Part shown: positions 35,555 to 45,478 of the stretch, one piece after another
Numbering within the stretch: position 1 is the first letter of the stretch
Layout: the number at the start of each line of letters is the position of its first letter
Assembly (NCBI RefSeq): GCF_000614105.1
Contig: NZ_BAKH01000009.1
Coordinates: forward strand, 1-57,387
Reading direction: 5' to 3'
Length of the DNA stretch: 57,387 nucleotides
Source: Prevotella micans DSM 21469 = JCM 16134
GTDB taxonomy: Bacteria; Bacteroidota; Bacteroidia; Bacteroidales; Bacteroidaceae
Notes under the pieces: generated by a model
Seen by the model: only the letters and a program-made list of their open reading frames with translations
Databases searched by the model: none
Told to the model about the DNA's origin: nothing
Position numbers and translations under genes: made by a program

Positions 35555-36979
35555 ATGAGAACCAAAGTATTATTATCAGCCCTTCTGCTTTGCGGCACGA
35601 TGGCCTGCGCACAGAACGACCCGACAATAATGACTATAAACGGTCAGCCGGTAAGCCGTTCGGAATTCGAATATTCCTATAACAAGAATAACACCGACGG
35701 GGTTATCGACCGGAAGTCGATTGACGAATATGTCGACCTGTTCATCAATTATAAACTCAAGGTGCAGGCCGCACTCGATGCTCGGTTGGACACACTCCAG
35801 TCGTTCAAGTCGGAGTTCATGAGCTATCGCGACCAGCAAATTCGTCCGTCGTTCATAACCAATGAAGATGTTGAAAACGAGGCTCGGAAGATTTATCGCG
35901 AAACGCAAGAACGAATAGACGGTAGTGGCGGTATGATTAAATGTGCACATATCCTACTGGGGCTCGAGCAAAAGGCTGACAATGCCGAACAGACAACTAT
36001 TAAGAATCGGGCCGATTCTATCTATAACGTTCTCAACAAAGGCGGCAACTTTGCTGCACTTGCAAGGATTTTTTCTACCGATAAGGGTTCTGCGATGAAC
36101 GGTGGAGAACTTCCGCTAATTACAAAAGGACAAACTGTGCCGGAGTTCGAACGCGCATTACTGGCCCTGAAACCCGGAGAGATTAGTCAGCCTGTGCTAT
36201 CGCCATTCGGCTACCACATAATCAAAATGATTAGCAAGCAGAACTTCTATCCTTATGATTCGGTTCGGAACGATATCATCCGCTTCATAGAGGCACGAGG
36301 AGTGAAAGAGCAAATCATCAATCAAAAGCTCGACACACTGGCTAAGCTCGCTGGCACCGGAGTGACGCCCGAACAGATTCTCGACAAGCGATTGGCCGAG
36401 ATGGAAGCTAAGGACTCTGATTTAAAGAATCTGGTAAAGGAATATCACGACGGACTTCTTCTCTTCGAAATCAGTAATCGCACTGTTTGGGAGAAGGCAG
36501 CTAAAGATGAGGCTGGATTGGAAGCCTATTTCAAGAAGCATAAGAAAGACTACAAATGGGAGGAACCACGATTCAAGGGTATCGCTTATCACACGAAGAA
36601 CAAGGCCGACATAAAAGCCGTTAGAGATTGCATTGCCAAAACGCCGTTCGCCCAATGGGGAGAAAAGTTGCGCAAAGCATTCAACAACGACAGCGTAATA
36701 CGTATCAGAGTCGAGAAAGGTATTTTTAAGAAAGGCGATAATGCACTCGTAGATAAAGAAATCTTCAAGAAAGATACAGTCCTGTCACCCGTGAAGAATT
36801 ATCCTTTCGACGCCGTCTATGGAAAAAAAATAAAAGCGCCTGAAGTGATGGACGACGTACGCGGACAGGTTGTTTCCGATTATCAGGAAGAACTGGAAAG
36901 AGCTTGGCTGGGCGAACTTCGCAGAAAATATAAGGTTGTTGTGAATCGTGACGTTCTGCTGACCGTAAACAAACACTAA
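35555..36979 (+). CDS. Periplasmic peptidyl-prolyl isomerase (PpiC-type)
   Basis: A 474-residue exported foldase. It has a signal peptide to about residue 20 (a lipobox is possible but poor: TMAC), an N-terminal helical chaperone region, then a parvulin domain at about 128-225 (IKCAHILLG, FSTDKGSAMNGGELPLI, GEISQPVLSPFGYHIIK). The C-terminal half is helical. The start is 15 bases after the guaB stop. In Bacteroides such genes lie next to surA and form part of outer-membrane protein biogenesis. One parvulin domain separates it from its neighbour, which has two. Confidence 0.88.
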   Translation: MRTKVLLSALLLCGTMACAQNDPTIMTINGQPVSRSEFEYSYNKNNTDGVIDRKSIDEYVDLFINYKLKVQAALDARLDTLQSFKSEFMSYRDQQIRPSFITNEDVENEARKIYRETQERIDGSGGMIKCAHILLGLEQKADNAEQTTIKNRADSIYNVLNKGGNFAALARIFSTDKGSAMNGGELPLITKGQTVPEFERALLALKPGEISQPVLSPFGYHIIKMISKQNFYPYDSVRNDIIRFIEARGVKEQIINQKLDTLAKLAGTGVTPEQILDKRLAEMEAKDSDLKNLVKEYHDGLLLFEISNRTVWEKAAKDEAGLEAYFKKHKKDYKWEEPRFKGIAYHTKNKADIKAVRDCIAKTPFAQWGEKLRKAFNNDSVIRIRVEKGIFKKGDNALVDKEIFKKDTVLSPVKNYPFDAVYGKKIKAPEVMDDVRGQVVSDYQEELERAWLGELRRKYKVVVNRDVLLTVNKH

Positions 36980-36981
36980 TC

Positions 36982-38436
36982 ATGAGAATAAGAAAACAGA
37001 AATCGGCTCTTCTGCTGGCTTGCGCGGCTCTTTCTGTGTTGGGTTTGCGAGCTGGGGCCTACATCTCGAACGGAGCGATAGTGCCCGCTGATTCAACCGA
37101 AAAGCCAGTGATATCAATATCCGATTCGATTGAATCCAACAATGTTGTTGACGAGGTGATTTGGGTTGTCGGTGATGAACCGATATTAAAGTCGGACGTC
37201 GAAGTGATGAAACTGCAAGCCGAGGCTGAGGGTGTAAAGTGGAAGAGCGACCCTCTCTGTTCGATATTGGAGCAGCTGGCCGTGCAGAAACTCTTCCTAC
37301 ATCAGGCCGCGCTCGATAGTATCAAGGTATCGGAGTCCGAAATATCGCAGCAAATCGACCAACGAATAAACTATTGGATTGCACTGCCACAAATCGGTTC
37401 GAAAGAAAAGCTCGAGGAATATCAGCACAAAACGCTTTCACAAATTCGTCAAGACTTGCACGACGATATAAAGAACATGCAACTTGTTCAGAAGATGCAA
37501 GAGTCCCTCATCGGCGACGTAAAGATTTCGCCGGCTGAAGTGCGCGAATATTTCAAGAATCTCCCGGCAGACAGTATTCCACTCATTCCCACAACTGTCG
37601 AGGTGCAAATAATAACGCAGATGCCAAAGATATCTCCGGACGAGGTGAACCGCATAAAGAATCAGTTGCGTGACTACACCGAACGGGTCAATAAAGGCGA
37701 AACTTCTTTCCAAACACTGGCTCGGCTATATTCCGAGGACACTGGCTCGGCGCGTCAGGGAGGCGAACTGGGTTATATGGGGCGTGGGATGCTCGATCCG
37801 GCATTTGCCGCAGCTGCTTTCAATCTCACCGACCCGAAAAAATTATCGAAGGTTGTAGAGAGCGAGTTCGGTTATCACATAATTCAGTTTATCGACCGCC
37901 GTGGCGATAAAATAAACTGCCGCCACATATTAATAAAGCCTCGCATTTCACAATCGGCTATTGACGAAGCAAAGCAAAGACTCGACTCTATTGCAGACGA
38001 AATAAGAGCCGACAAATATTCGTTTGATGTTGCAGCCGCCTATGTTTCCGACGATAAAGACACTCGCAATAACAACGGTTTAATGGTTAACTCCTCGGCA
38101 AGCGAACGCACTTCACGCTTCAAAATGAAAGATCTGCCAACCGAGGTCGCGCGAATTGTAGACACGCTAAAGGTGGGCGAAGTTTCTCGTTCGTTCCAGA
38201 TGGTTAACGACAAAGGCAAAACGCTATGCGCCATAGTTAAACTAAAAAGTAGAACGCCCGAGCATCGCGCCACCATCACCGAAGACTTTCAGGAAATGAA
38301 AAACATAGTTATAGCCCAGCGTCGGCAGAAAATTATTCACGACTGGGTAGAGAAAAAGGTCAAAGACACTTACGTGCGTATAAATCCTCGCTACAGAACA
38401 GACTGCAAGTTTGAATACGAAGGTTGGGTTAGATGA
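36982..38436 (+). CDS. surA: SurA-like periplasmic chaperone and peptidyl-prolyl isomerase
   Basis: A 484-residue SurA-type foldase for outer-membrane proteins. It has a signal peptide (about residues 1-26), a SurA N-terminal domain (DEVIWVVGDEPILKSDVE, then CSILEQLAVQKLFLHQA) and two parvulin domains. Parvulin 1 is at about 205-310 (FQTLARLYSEDTGSARQGGELGYM, VESEFGYHIIQF); parvulin 2 follows (CRHILIKP, YVSDDKDTRNNNGLM). It starts 2 bases after the previous stop and overlaps the next gene (ATGA). The order PPIase-surA-ostA is an outer-membrane assembly operon. Confidence 0.88.
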   Translation: MRIRKQKSALLLACAALSVLGLRAGAYISNGAIVPADSTEKPVISISDSIESNNVVDEVIWVVGDEPILKSDVEVMKLQAEAEGVKWKSDPLCSILEQLAVQKLFLHQAALDSIKVSESEISQQIDQRINYWIALPQIGSKEKLEEYQHKTLSQIRQDLHDDIKNMQLVQKMQESLIGDVKISPAEVREYFKNLPADSIPLIPTTVEVQIITQMPKISPDEVNRIKNQLRDYTERVNKGETSFQTLARLYSEDTGSARQGGELGYMGRGMLDPAFAAAAFNLTDPKKLSKVVESEFGYHIIQFIDRRGDKINCRHILIKPRISQSAIDEAKQRLDSIADEIRADKYSFDVAAAYVSDDKDTRNNNGLMVNSSASERTSRFKMKDLPTEVARIVDTLKVGEVSRSFQMVNDKGKTLCAIVKLKSRTPEHRATITEDFQEMKNIVIAQRRQKIIHDWVEKKVKDTYVRINPRYRTDCKFEYEGWVR

Positions 38437-40367
38437 ATTCAAACAACAAGAGCATATCCTTTTGCGGGCATAGAATCCTTATTATTTGGATTCTATGCCT
38501 GTTTGGCTTAGGCCTCCCTATCACAATCGAGGCACAGACAAAACCAGCGTCCAAAGGCGAGAAGGTGTTTATCGACCACGCCGACAAACTGCGCTATGAC
38601 CAGTTCGTGATGCCCGACGTGCAGATTGCTACGGGGAGAGTAAAGTTTCGCTATAAGGATATGATTTTGCTTTGCGACAGCGCCTATCTCAACGACAAGC
38701 AAAATTGGTTCAAGGTCTTCGGGCATGTCGACCTACGACGCTCCGACGGAATGCGCCTAACATGCGAACGGGCACATTATGACGGGATGATGCAGCAGAT
38801 GCACGCCAGAAAGAATGTTTTCTTCCGCGAACCGGGGCGTTCGCTAAGATGCGATAGCCTCGATTACGATATGGTTTCGAACATTGCAACCTATTTCGGC
38901 GGACGAGGCACGCTAGTTTATGGTCCCAGTACCGTCGTAGCCGACCGCGGAGATTACAACACCAAAACACACGACGCAAACTTCTACGGCGATGTAGTTA
39001 TCCGCAGTCCGAAATATCGAATAAACACACCTTCAGCACGAGGAAACACCGAAACAGGAGTGATGAACGTCATCGGAAAATCTGTCATCAGAACAGCAAA
39101 AGGCGAAATAGTCCACACAAACAATGGAACATACAACAGCAAAACCGACCAAATGGAGCTCTTCGGGCATTCAACCATAACCTCGCCTCAACGCGATGTG
39201 GAGGGCGAAAATATAAGCTACAACAGCACCACCGGCGATGCCGAAGGACACGGCAATGTCAAGATTGTAGACAAGGTAAATCGGCGAACCATCACCGGCG
39301 ACGACGTTGTTTACAACGCTAAAACAGGATACACCGAAGGACACGGTAATATGCGAATAGTAGACAATCTCCGGAAGCGAATCATCACAGGCGACAACGT
39401 TGTCTACAACGCCAAAACAGGTCACAGTGAAGGGCATGGCAACGTAAAGATTGTGGACAACTTAAAGCAACGAACCATCACCGGTCGCGACCTCACCTAT
39501 AGCAACAATCATGAAGCCCACGGCGAAGGCGATGTGGATTTCATAGATTATAAGCGCAAACACGCCTTTCGCGGCGATTATGTTCACTACACCGACACGG
39601 TTGCCATTGCCTACGGAGGAAATCCCGGACCGACGGTTAAGGATTTCTCGCGCGGCGACACACTTTTTATGCATGCCGACACCATCAGCATGAAAACCTT
39701 CCACTTCAACACCCCACAGATGTACCGCGAAATCTACGGAGTTCATAATGTACGCGCTTTCCGGACAGACGTGCAGGCCGTCTGCGGATTTCTCGTCATC
39801 AACTCTCGCGATTCATGCATAACGATGTACGAAGACCCGATTGTTTGGAGCGGGCGCCGGCAGCTACTGGGAGATTCTATCAAAGCCTACATGAACGACT
39901 CTACAATAAAGAAAGCCTATGTTTTTGGCAACGCCCTTTCGGTGGAAGAACTCAATGAGAACGACAGGTTCAATCAGATTTCATCTAACAGAATGACTGC
40001 CGATTTTATCGATGGTAACGTTCGACGAGCCGACGCGATAGGCAATGTTCTCGTGGTTTACTATCGGGCCGACGACAAAGACGGGTCGCTCATCGCAATG
40101 AACTACACCGAAACCGACACCATGCGCATATATATGTCCGAACTCCGGAAGCTCCAAAAAATATGGATGCCCAAAGCCGACGGAGTGGTATACCCCATGA
40201 CACAGATTCCCCCCGACCGCCTCAAACTGCCCAACTTCCAATGGTATCCCCTAATCCGCCCGCTCGACAAGTTCGACATATATAGAAAGGTGAGCCGCGA
40301 AAATGCAAACGAAATTCGCAAGCGAGCCATTGCCACCCCACCCCGGCAAAACATAATCGGAAAATAA
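38433..40367 (+). CDS. OstA/LptA-like LPS transport protein with expanded repeats
   Basis: A 644-residue periplasmic protein of the OstA (LptA/LptD N-domain) family, which bridges LPS between the membranes. After a signal segment (about residues 14-35), repeated beta-jellyroll strands follow. From about 260 to 360 three near-identical repeats of 32 residues occur (GDDVVYNAKTGYTEGHGN, GDNVVYNAKTGHSEGHGN and relatives), similar also in DNA. The C-terminus has no beta-barrel, so this is LptA-like rather than LptD. It overlaps surA by 4 bases and lies before mutL. In Bacteroidetes such large OstA proteins replace the short enteric LptA. Confidence 0.85.
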   Translation: MNSNNKSISFCGHRILIIWILCLFGLGLPITIEAQTKPASKGEKVFIDHADKLRYDQFVMPDVQIATGRVKFRYKDMILLCDSAYLNDKQNWFKVFGHVDLRRSDGMRLTCERAHYDGMMQQMHARKNVFFREPGRSLRCDSLDYDMVSNIATYFGGRGTLVYGPSTVVADRGDYNTKTHDANFYGDVVIRSPKYRINTPSARGNTETGVMNVIGKSVIRTAKGEIVHTNNGTYNSKTDQMELFGHSTITSPQRDVEGENISYNSTTGDAEGHGNVKIVDKVNRRTITGDDVVYNAKTGYTEGHGNMRIVDNLRKRIITGDNVVYNAKTGHSEGHGNVKIVDNLKQRTITGRDLTYSNNHEAHGEGDVDFIDYKRKHAFRGDYVHYTDTVAIAYGGNPGPTVKDFSRGDTLFMHADTISMKTFHFNTPQMYREIYGVHNVRAFRTDVQAVCGFLVINSRDSCITMYEDPIVWSGRRQLLGDSIKAYMNDSTIKKAYVFGNALSVEELNENDRFNQISSNRMTADFIDGNVRRADAIGNVLVVYYRADDKDGSLIAMNYTETDTMRIYMSELRKLQKIWMPKADGVVYPMTQIPPDRLKLPNFQWYPLIRPLDKFDIYRKVSRENANEIRKRAIATPPRQNIIGK

Positions 40368-40372
40368 AATTC

Positions 40373-40618
40373 ATGGGATTCTTCAACCAGCCCAAACCGC
40401 GGCGATTCAATCACATCTATCAGTACGTCGACGAGCGCAAAGAGCGCATCGAAAAGCTCAAGCACGCCGACGCCTCCCATCAATCCAGCCGCCAATCAAT
40501 TCACGAAGCCTTCCGTTCGCGCCGTAGCAATCGCCCAGACAATCGTACGTGGCAATCGATAGGTTTAATAGTAATCATACTACTATTTTTCCTACTCCTG
40601 CTCGGCAGCTTAACCTAA
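40373..40618 (+). CDS. Small membrane protein after ostA
   Basis: An 81-residue protein with a basic, charged N-terminal part (FNHIYQYVDERKERIEKLK, likely a helix) and one C-terminal membrane helix (about 61-79, LIVIILLFFLLLLG). The ATG lies 5 bases after the ostA stop, so it is co-transcribed. Small tail-anchored proteins of this form are found at this place in other Bacteroidales. I do not know a function; a role as accessory factor in envelope transport is only suggested by position. Confidence 0.75.
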   Translation: MGFFNQPKPRRFNHIYQYVDERKERIEKLKHADASHQSSRQSIHEAFRSRRSNRPDNRTWQSIGLIVIILLFFLLLLGSLT

Positions 40619-40924
40619 GGAGGAGCAAAATAATGATAAAGCTCAAAGCAGAAACACAACGCCATCCGCATGCTCTGGAAATTACATACGTATGCACGTA
40701 AATTTCTATACGTATCCCCATAAATTTCTATACGGGAAGAAATTTATGGGGATACGTATAGAAATTTACGTGCATACGGGAAGAAATTCAGGAGCATACG
40801 CATGCATTTTCAAGAGAAATGGGAATCGCCCGGAAACAAGGCGTTCCAGCCATTTTCCGAACCTCATAAAATAGCCTCCGGGCAACGAAATAGAAGTCTA
40901 CAGATTTTCAGAAATAAAATTTAC
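40619..40924. other. Gap before mutL, mostly a palindromic element
   Basis: The 306-base gap contains the 144-bp element at 40673-40816. Its remainder has no gene. A transcript from the operon would fold the element into long hairpins just ahead of mutL. Confidence 0.7.
40673..40816. mobile_element. 144-bp MITE-like element with 22-bp internal period (copy 2)
   Basis: The left end CTCTGGAAATTACATACG (40673-40690) matches the left end of the element at 16983 in 15 of 18 bases. The right end GCATTTTCAAGAG closes at 40816, giving the same 144-bp length. ATACG (first one ATCCG) recurs at 40664, 40686, 40708, 40730, 40752, 40774 and 40796, exactly 22 bp apart. Inside, 40688-40730 is the near-perfect complement of 40736-40778, a long hairpin. 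Confidence 0.75.
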
Positions 40925-42712
40925 ATGAGCGACATAATTCAACTCCTGCCCGACAACGTGGCCAATCAAATCGCAGCCGGCGAAGTAATTCAACGGCCAG
41001 CATCCATCATAAAAGAACTCGTTGAAAACGCCATCGACGCACGAGCCACGACCATAAACATTGCCGTTGTGGACGCCGGACGAACCTCCGTACAAGTACT
41101 CGACAATGGCTCGGGAATGACAGCCACCGACGCCTAATGGCATTCGAACGACACGCAACCTCAAAAATTCGAGATGCGGCCGACCTGTTCACGCTCCAAA
41201 CCATGGGATTCCGCGGCGAAGCACTAGCCTCAATAGCCGCCGTAGCACAGGTGGAACTCCGAACACGACGCGAGGCCGACCAACTGGGAACATCGCTCTC
41301 CATCGCCGGCAGTAAAATCCTATCACAAGAACCATGCTCCTGTCCGGCAGGAAGCAACTTCCTAGTCGAAAACCTATTCTTCAACGTACCAGCCAGACGC
41401 AAATTCCTCAAATCGAACTCCACAGAGTTAAACAACATAATCACAGCCTTCGAACGCATAGCCCTCGTATATCCAAACATCGCCTTCACCCTCCACAGCA
41501 ACAACACCGAACTTTACAATCTAAAACCATCCGGCTACAAACAGCGAATTGTCGACATCTTCGGCAAACGACTAAGCCAAGGACTCCTTCCCGTAAACGT
41601 CGAGACAACCCTCTGCAATCTGCACGGATTCGTAGGTAAACCCGACTCAGCACGGAAAAAAGGAGCACTGCAATATTTCTTCGTCAACGGCCGATACATG
41701 AAACACCCCTACTTTAACCGCGCCATACAAGTAGCCTTCGAACGACTCATACCGCCAGGCGAACAAGTACCCTATTTCATCTACTTTGAAGTACCTGCCG
41801 AAACAATCGACGTAAATATCCACCCAACCAAAACCGAAATAAAATTCGAAAGCGAACAAGCCGTGTGGCAAATCCTAATGGCAGCAGTAAAAGAAGCCGT
41901 GGGACGATTCAACGACGTTCCCGCAATCGACTTCAATAACGAGGGCCGACCGGATATCCCCATCTTCAACCCCGACACGCATACCTCCGCACCGAAAATA
42001 AATCTCAATCCAGATTATAACCCATTCCGCGAAACACCGCACAAACGTAATCTCGACAATTGGGAAACAATCTACTCCCAAATTACGGCCGAAGAACCAA
42101 ACGCTCTTCGAAAACAACGAACAAGAAAACAGTATAATTGAAGAAAAATCGCCTGCGCACTATCAATACAAAGGAAAATATATCATGACAGCCGTAAAAT
42201 CCGGTCTCATGATAATTGACCAACACCAGGCACACATCAGAATACTATACGAAGACTACATGCGGCAAATCGAAACCAAGAAACGTAACACACAAAAACT
42301 TCTCTTCCCTGAAATAATACAACTCCCTACCAAAACCAACCAATTCGCCGAAACAATTCTGCCTGAACTTAACGAAATGGGCTTTGAGCTAACCGACATC
42401 GGTGACGGCTCATATGCCGTAAATGGAATTCCTTCCGGTCTTGAAGGCCTTAACATTGCCAATCTGCTTGCCGAAATGCTTGCATCTGTGAACGAAATCA
42501 CTTCAAACACCCGAACCGATATCGACCACACCCTCGCTCTAAGTTTGGCTCGCAATGCCGCAATCCCATACGGTCAAGTACTCGGAAACCAGGAAATGGA
42601 GAATATAGTGAACTCCCTGTTCGCATGCGAAAATGTGAATTACACGCCCGACGGACAAAAAATAATCTCCATTATGTCCCAATCCGATATCGACTCCCTG
42701 TTCGACAAATAA
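40925..42712 (+). pseudogene. mutL: DNA mismatch repair protein MutL, split by two frameshifts
   Basis: MutL couples MutS to strand removal. The frame 40925-41137 gives the GHKL ATPase start ([32 protein letters not shown]) and stops after TATDA. The next frame (from 41137) continues [11 protein letters not shown], then [10 protein letters not shown], to about 42100. The third frame resumes before 42185 and gives the C-terminal domain (SGLMIIDQHQAHIRI to 42712), with DQHAxxE-type endonuclease motif as DQHQAH. One missing base near 41132 and one extra base near 42102 would restore a protein of about 595 residues. Either sequencing error or a real mutator allele. Confidence 0.88.
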
Positions 42713-42732
42713 TCTCCCTCACCGAAGATGTC

Positions 42733-43398
42733 TTACCACTCAATTTGTCTCTGGCCGTGTTGCAACAAATATTCGTTGCAACGCGAAAAATGCCGGTTCC
42801 CAAACCAACCGCCACGGTTAGCCGACAACGGTGACGGATGTACCGACTCTAATACCAGATGTTTGCCTTGGTCGATGAGACTCTTCTTTGAACGCGCAAA
42901 TCCGCCCCAAAGCATAAATACCAAATTCTCCCGACCTGTACTCAAAGCACTAATCACCGCATCGGTGAATCGCCCCCAACCCAAATGCTGATGACTGTTT
43001 GCCACATGTGCCCTCACCGTAAGTGTGGCGTTGAGCAACAATACTCCCTGCTTAGCCCAACGACTTAGATTACCAGATTGAGGCGTCACTGTTCCCAAAT
43101 CGGCTGCAATCTCTTTATAAATATTCACCAACGATGGCGGGATGGCAATTGTATCGGGTACCGAGAAACTCAGTCCCATGGCCTGCCCCGGCTCATGATA
43201 AGGGTCTTGCCCTATGATAACCACCTTCACATCCTCAAACGCACAAAGATTGAACGCATTAAAAATTAATCTTCCCGGTGGATAGCAAACAAACTGCCCA
43301 TATTCTCGTCTAACTGCTTCTGCCAGTTCACTGAAATAAGGCTTACCGAACTCGTCTGCAAGCTGTCCTCGCCAGCTTTCTTCAATTTTAACTTCCAT
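42733..43398 (-). CDS. ung: Uracil-DNA glycosylase, family 1
   Basis: Removes uracil from DNA to start base-excision repair. The 221-residue protein has the water-activating Asp in VVIIGQDPYHEPGQAMGLSFS (about residue 69), LLLNATLTVR, VFMLWGGFARSK, and the minor-groove loop HPSPLSANRG with the catalytic His. All motifs are intact. It is convergent with mutL, 20 bases apart. A -7 box TATTTTTG on the minus strand lies at 43439-43446. Confidence 0.96.
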   Translation of the reverse strand: MEVKIEESWRGQLADEFGKPYFSELAEAVRREYGQFVCYPPGRLIFNAFNLCAFEDVKVVIIGQDPYHEPGQAMGLSFSVPDTIAIPPSLVNIYKEIAADLGTVTPQSGNLSRWAKQGVLLLNATLTVRAHVANSHQHLGWGRFTDAVISALSTGRENLVFMLWGGFARSKKSLIDQGKHLVLESVHPSPLSANRGGWFGNRHFSRCNEYLLQHGQRQIEW

Positions 43399-43438
43399 TT
43401 CTAAGATGTTCCTTCCATTTAATGTCTAAAAGTGCAGG

Positions 43439-43446
43439 CAAAAATA
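43439..43446 (-). promoter_or_regulatory. -7 box of ung
   Basis: TATTTTTG on the minus strand, 40 bases before the ung ATG. No clear -33 TTTG. Confidence 0.45.
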
Positions 43447-43617
43447 CTAAAAACAACATGGGCTCTATATGCCGTTCTCAAAGTAAGATACTCCTTGAAT
43501 GATAATTCTGGGAATAATAAGATTGATATCATTCTATAAACAGATATAACGTGAATTCTTCAACTCTTCTACACAATAAAAATATTGGTACTTGCGAGTT
43601 AGTGGTATCTTGCGCCG

Positions 43618-43625
43618 TACCTTTG
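43618..43625 (+). promoter_or_regulatory. -7 box of the DEAD-box helicase gene
   Basis: TACCTTTG. It places the transcript start near 43632, so the helicase frame upstream of it is not translated and the start must lie further in. Confidence 0.55.
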
Positions 43626-43631
43626 CCAACC

Positions 43632-43718
43632 ATGAAAGAGAGTATGCCTCGTCTAGAGTTTTCAAGTGGGTTAGTTTCGACGGGCGTTATTCCTCTTCGC
43701 AAATCAAGAATAATTTAA
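43632..43718 (+). CDS. Possible 28-residue leader peptide of the helicase gene
   Basis: An ATG 6 bases after the -7 box opens a 28-codon frame (starts MKESMPRLEFSS, ends LRKSRII) that stops 11 bases before the helicase start. No known relative. It could be a leader ORF controlling the helicase, a common layout for cold-shock RNA helicases, or chance. Confidence 0.35.
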   Translation: MKESMPRLEFSSGLVSTGVIPLRKSRII

Positions 43719-43729
43719 AAAGCAAAGAA

Positions 43730-45478
43730 TTGAAAACATTTGAAGAACTTGGCGTGAACGAAAATATTCTTCGCGCCATCAGCGAATTGGGATTCGAACA
43801 GCCTATGCCCGTTCAGGAGGAAGTGATTCCTTATCTGCTTGGAAATAAAAACGACATCATCGCACTGGCACAAACCGGAACTGGAAAAACAGCAGCCTTC
43901 GGAATTCCATTACTACAGAGAATTGACACCGATAGCAGAACGACACAGGCCGTGGTACTTAGTCCAACTCGCGAACTTTGCCTACAGATTGCTGACGACC
44001 TGAGCGAATTTGGAAAATATATTCCGCATCTCCATATCGCCGCTGTTTATGGCGGAGCATCCATTGAGACACAAATAAAACAGCTCAGACACGGGGCACA
44101 AATAATAGTTGCAACGCCCGGGCGGCTCATCGACTTGATGCACCGCGGAAAAGCCAAATTGCAAGACGTGACCAACGTTGTGCTCGACGAGGCCGACGAA
44201 ATGCTCAACATGGGATTCCAGGAAAGCATAACCGAAATTCTAACCGGAGTGCCAGATAACCGTAATACGTTGCTCTTCTCGGCTACAATGAGTCGAGAGG
44301 TAGAGCGGGTGGCAAAGGGATATCTCAACAACTACAAGCAAATCGTAGTGGGCTCCAGAAACGAGGGAGCCGAGCACGTGAATCACATATACTATTGCGT
44401 CAATGCGAAAGATAAATATCTCGCCCTGAAACGGCTTGTCGACTTCTATCCTAAGATATACGCCATTATTTTTTGCCGAACTAAAATCGAAACACAAGAG
44501 ATTGCCGACAAGCTTATCAAAGACGGATATAACGCAGAATCGCTACATGGCGATCTGTCACAACCTCAACGCGACTTAACTATGCAAAAGTTCCGCTCGC
44601 ATCTCACACAACTGCTAGTGGCTACCGACGTGGCAGCACGTGGACTGGATGTTGACGACCTTACACACGTAATAAACTACGGTCTTCCCGACGATATTGA
44701 GAACTACACTCATCGCTCTGGTCGAACCGGTCGCGCTGGCAAAAAAGGAACATCTATTTCAATAATCCACACACGAGAGAAATCGAAAGTCAAGAACATA
44801 CAACGTGAAATAGGAAAAGAATTTATCGACGGAACTCTGCCCAGTCCCGAAGATATCTGTAAAAAACAACTCTTCAAAACGATGGACAATATCCTCAAAA
44901 CTGATGTTGATGAACAGCAAATCAAACCATATATGGCCGACATTAAACGCCAGTTCGAATATATTGACAAAGAGGACATAATAAAGAAAATCGTTACCAC
45001 AACATTCGGACGATTTCTACAGTACTACAAGAATGCACCACAAATCGAAAAGCCCTCCTCTTCTCGCCGTAAGGATTCCGACAACAAAACAAAACGCGAC
45101 CAACGAAAAACCGAGGAAGGATATGCACGACTATTTATTAACCTCGGCAAGGTCGATGGCTTTTATCCTGCCGAAATAATGCAATTTATCAATCGCAATA
45201 TTCACGGTCGCCAGGAGGTTGGACACATTGACATCCTACCAAAGCAAACCTATTTTGAAGTACCCAAACAAGACCTTCGGAAAGTTGCTCGCGCGCTCGA
45301 CGGAACCTATTATCGAGGGCGGAAGGTGCGATGCAATTATGCCGACGATAAATCTCGTCCCCAATCACGTGGTAAAAAAGAAACTATCAAAAGCAGGTAC
45401 ACAAAGAAGCAAACCGACCAACCATCGCAATACAAATTCAAAAAGAATGATTGGAAAGAACTCCTAACAAATCAATAA
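43730..45478 (+). CDS. DEAD-box RNA helicase (DeaD/CsdA type)
   Basis: ATP-dependent RNA helicase, probably in ribosome assembly and cold adaptation. The TTG at 43730 gives the family start MKTFEELGVNENILRAI; no in-frame ATG is near, and the longer frame precedes the promoter. Motifs: Q (GFEQPMPVQ), I (AQTGTGKTAA), Ia (PTRELCLQ), II (LDEADEML), III (SATM), V (ATDVAARGLD), VI (HRSGRTGRAG). After the core comes a DbpA-like RNA-binding domain (about 470-545: YARLFINLGKVDGFYPAE, GRKVRCNYAD) and a basic tail. About 582 residues. Confidence 0.92.
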   Translation: MKTFEELGVNENILRAISELGFEQPMPVQEEVIPYLLGNKNDIIALAQTGTGKTAAFGIPLLQRIDTDSRTTQAVVLSPTRELCLQIADDLSEFGKYIPHLHIAAVYGGASIETQIKQLRHGAQIIVATPGRLIDLMHRGKAKLQDVTNVVLDEADEMLNMGFQESITEILTGVPDNRNTLLFSATMSREVERVAKGYLNNYKQIVVGSRNEGAEHVNHIYYCVNAKDKYLALKRLVDFYPKIYAIIFCRTKIETQEIADKLIKDGYNAESLHGDLSQPQRDLTMQKFRSHLTQLLVATDVAARGLDVDDLTHVINYGLPDDIENYTHRSGRTGRAGKKGTSISIIHTREKSKVKNIQREIGKEFIDGTLPSPEDICKKQLFKTMDNILKTDVDEQQIKPYMADIKRQFEYIDKEDIIKKIVTTTFGRFLQYYKNAPQIEKPSSSRRKDSDNKTKRDQRKTEEGYARLFINLGKVDGFYPAEIMQFINRNIHGRQEVGHIDILPKQTYFEVPKQDLRKVARALDGTYYRGRKVRCNYADDKSRPQSRGKKETIKSRYTKKQTDQPSQYKFKKNDWKELLTNQ

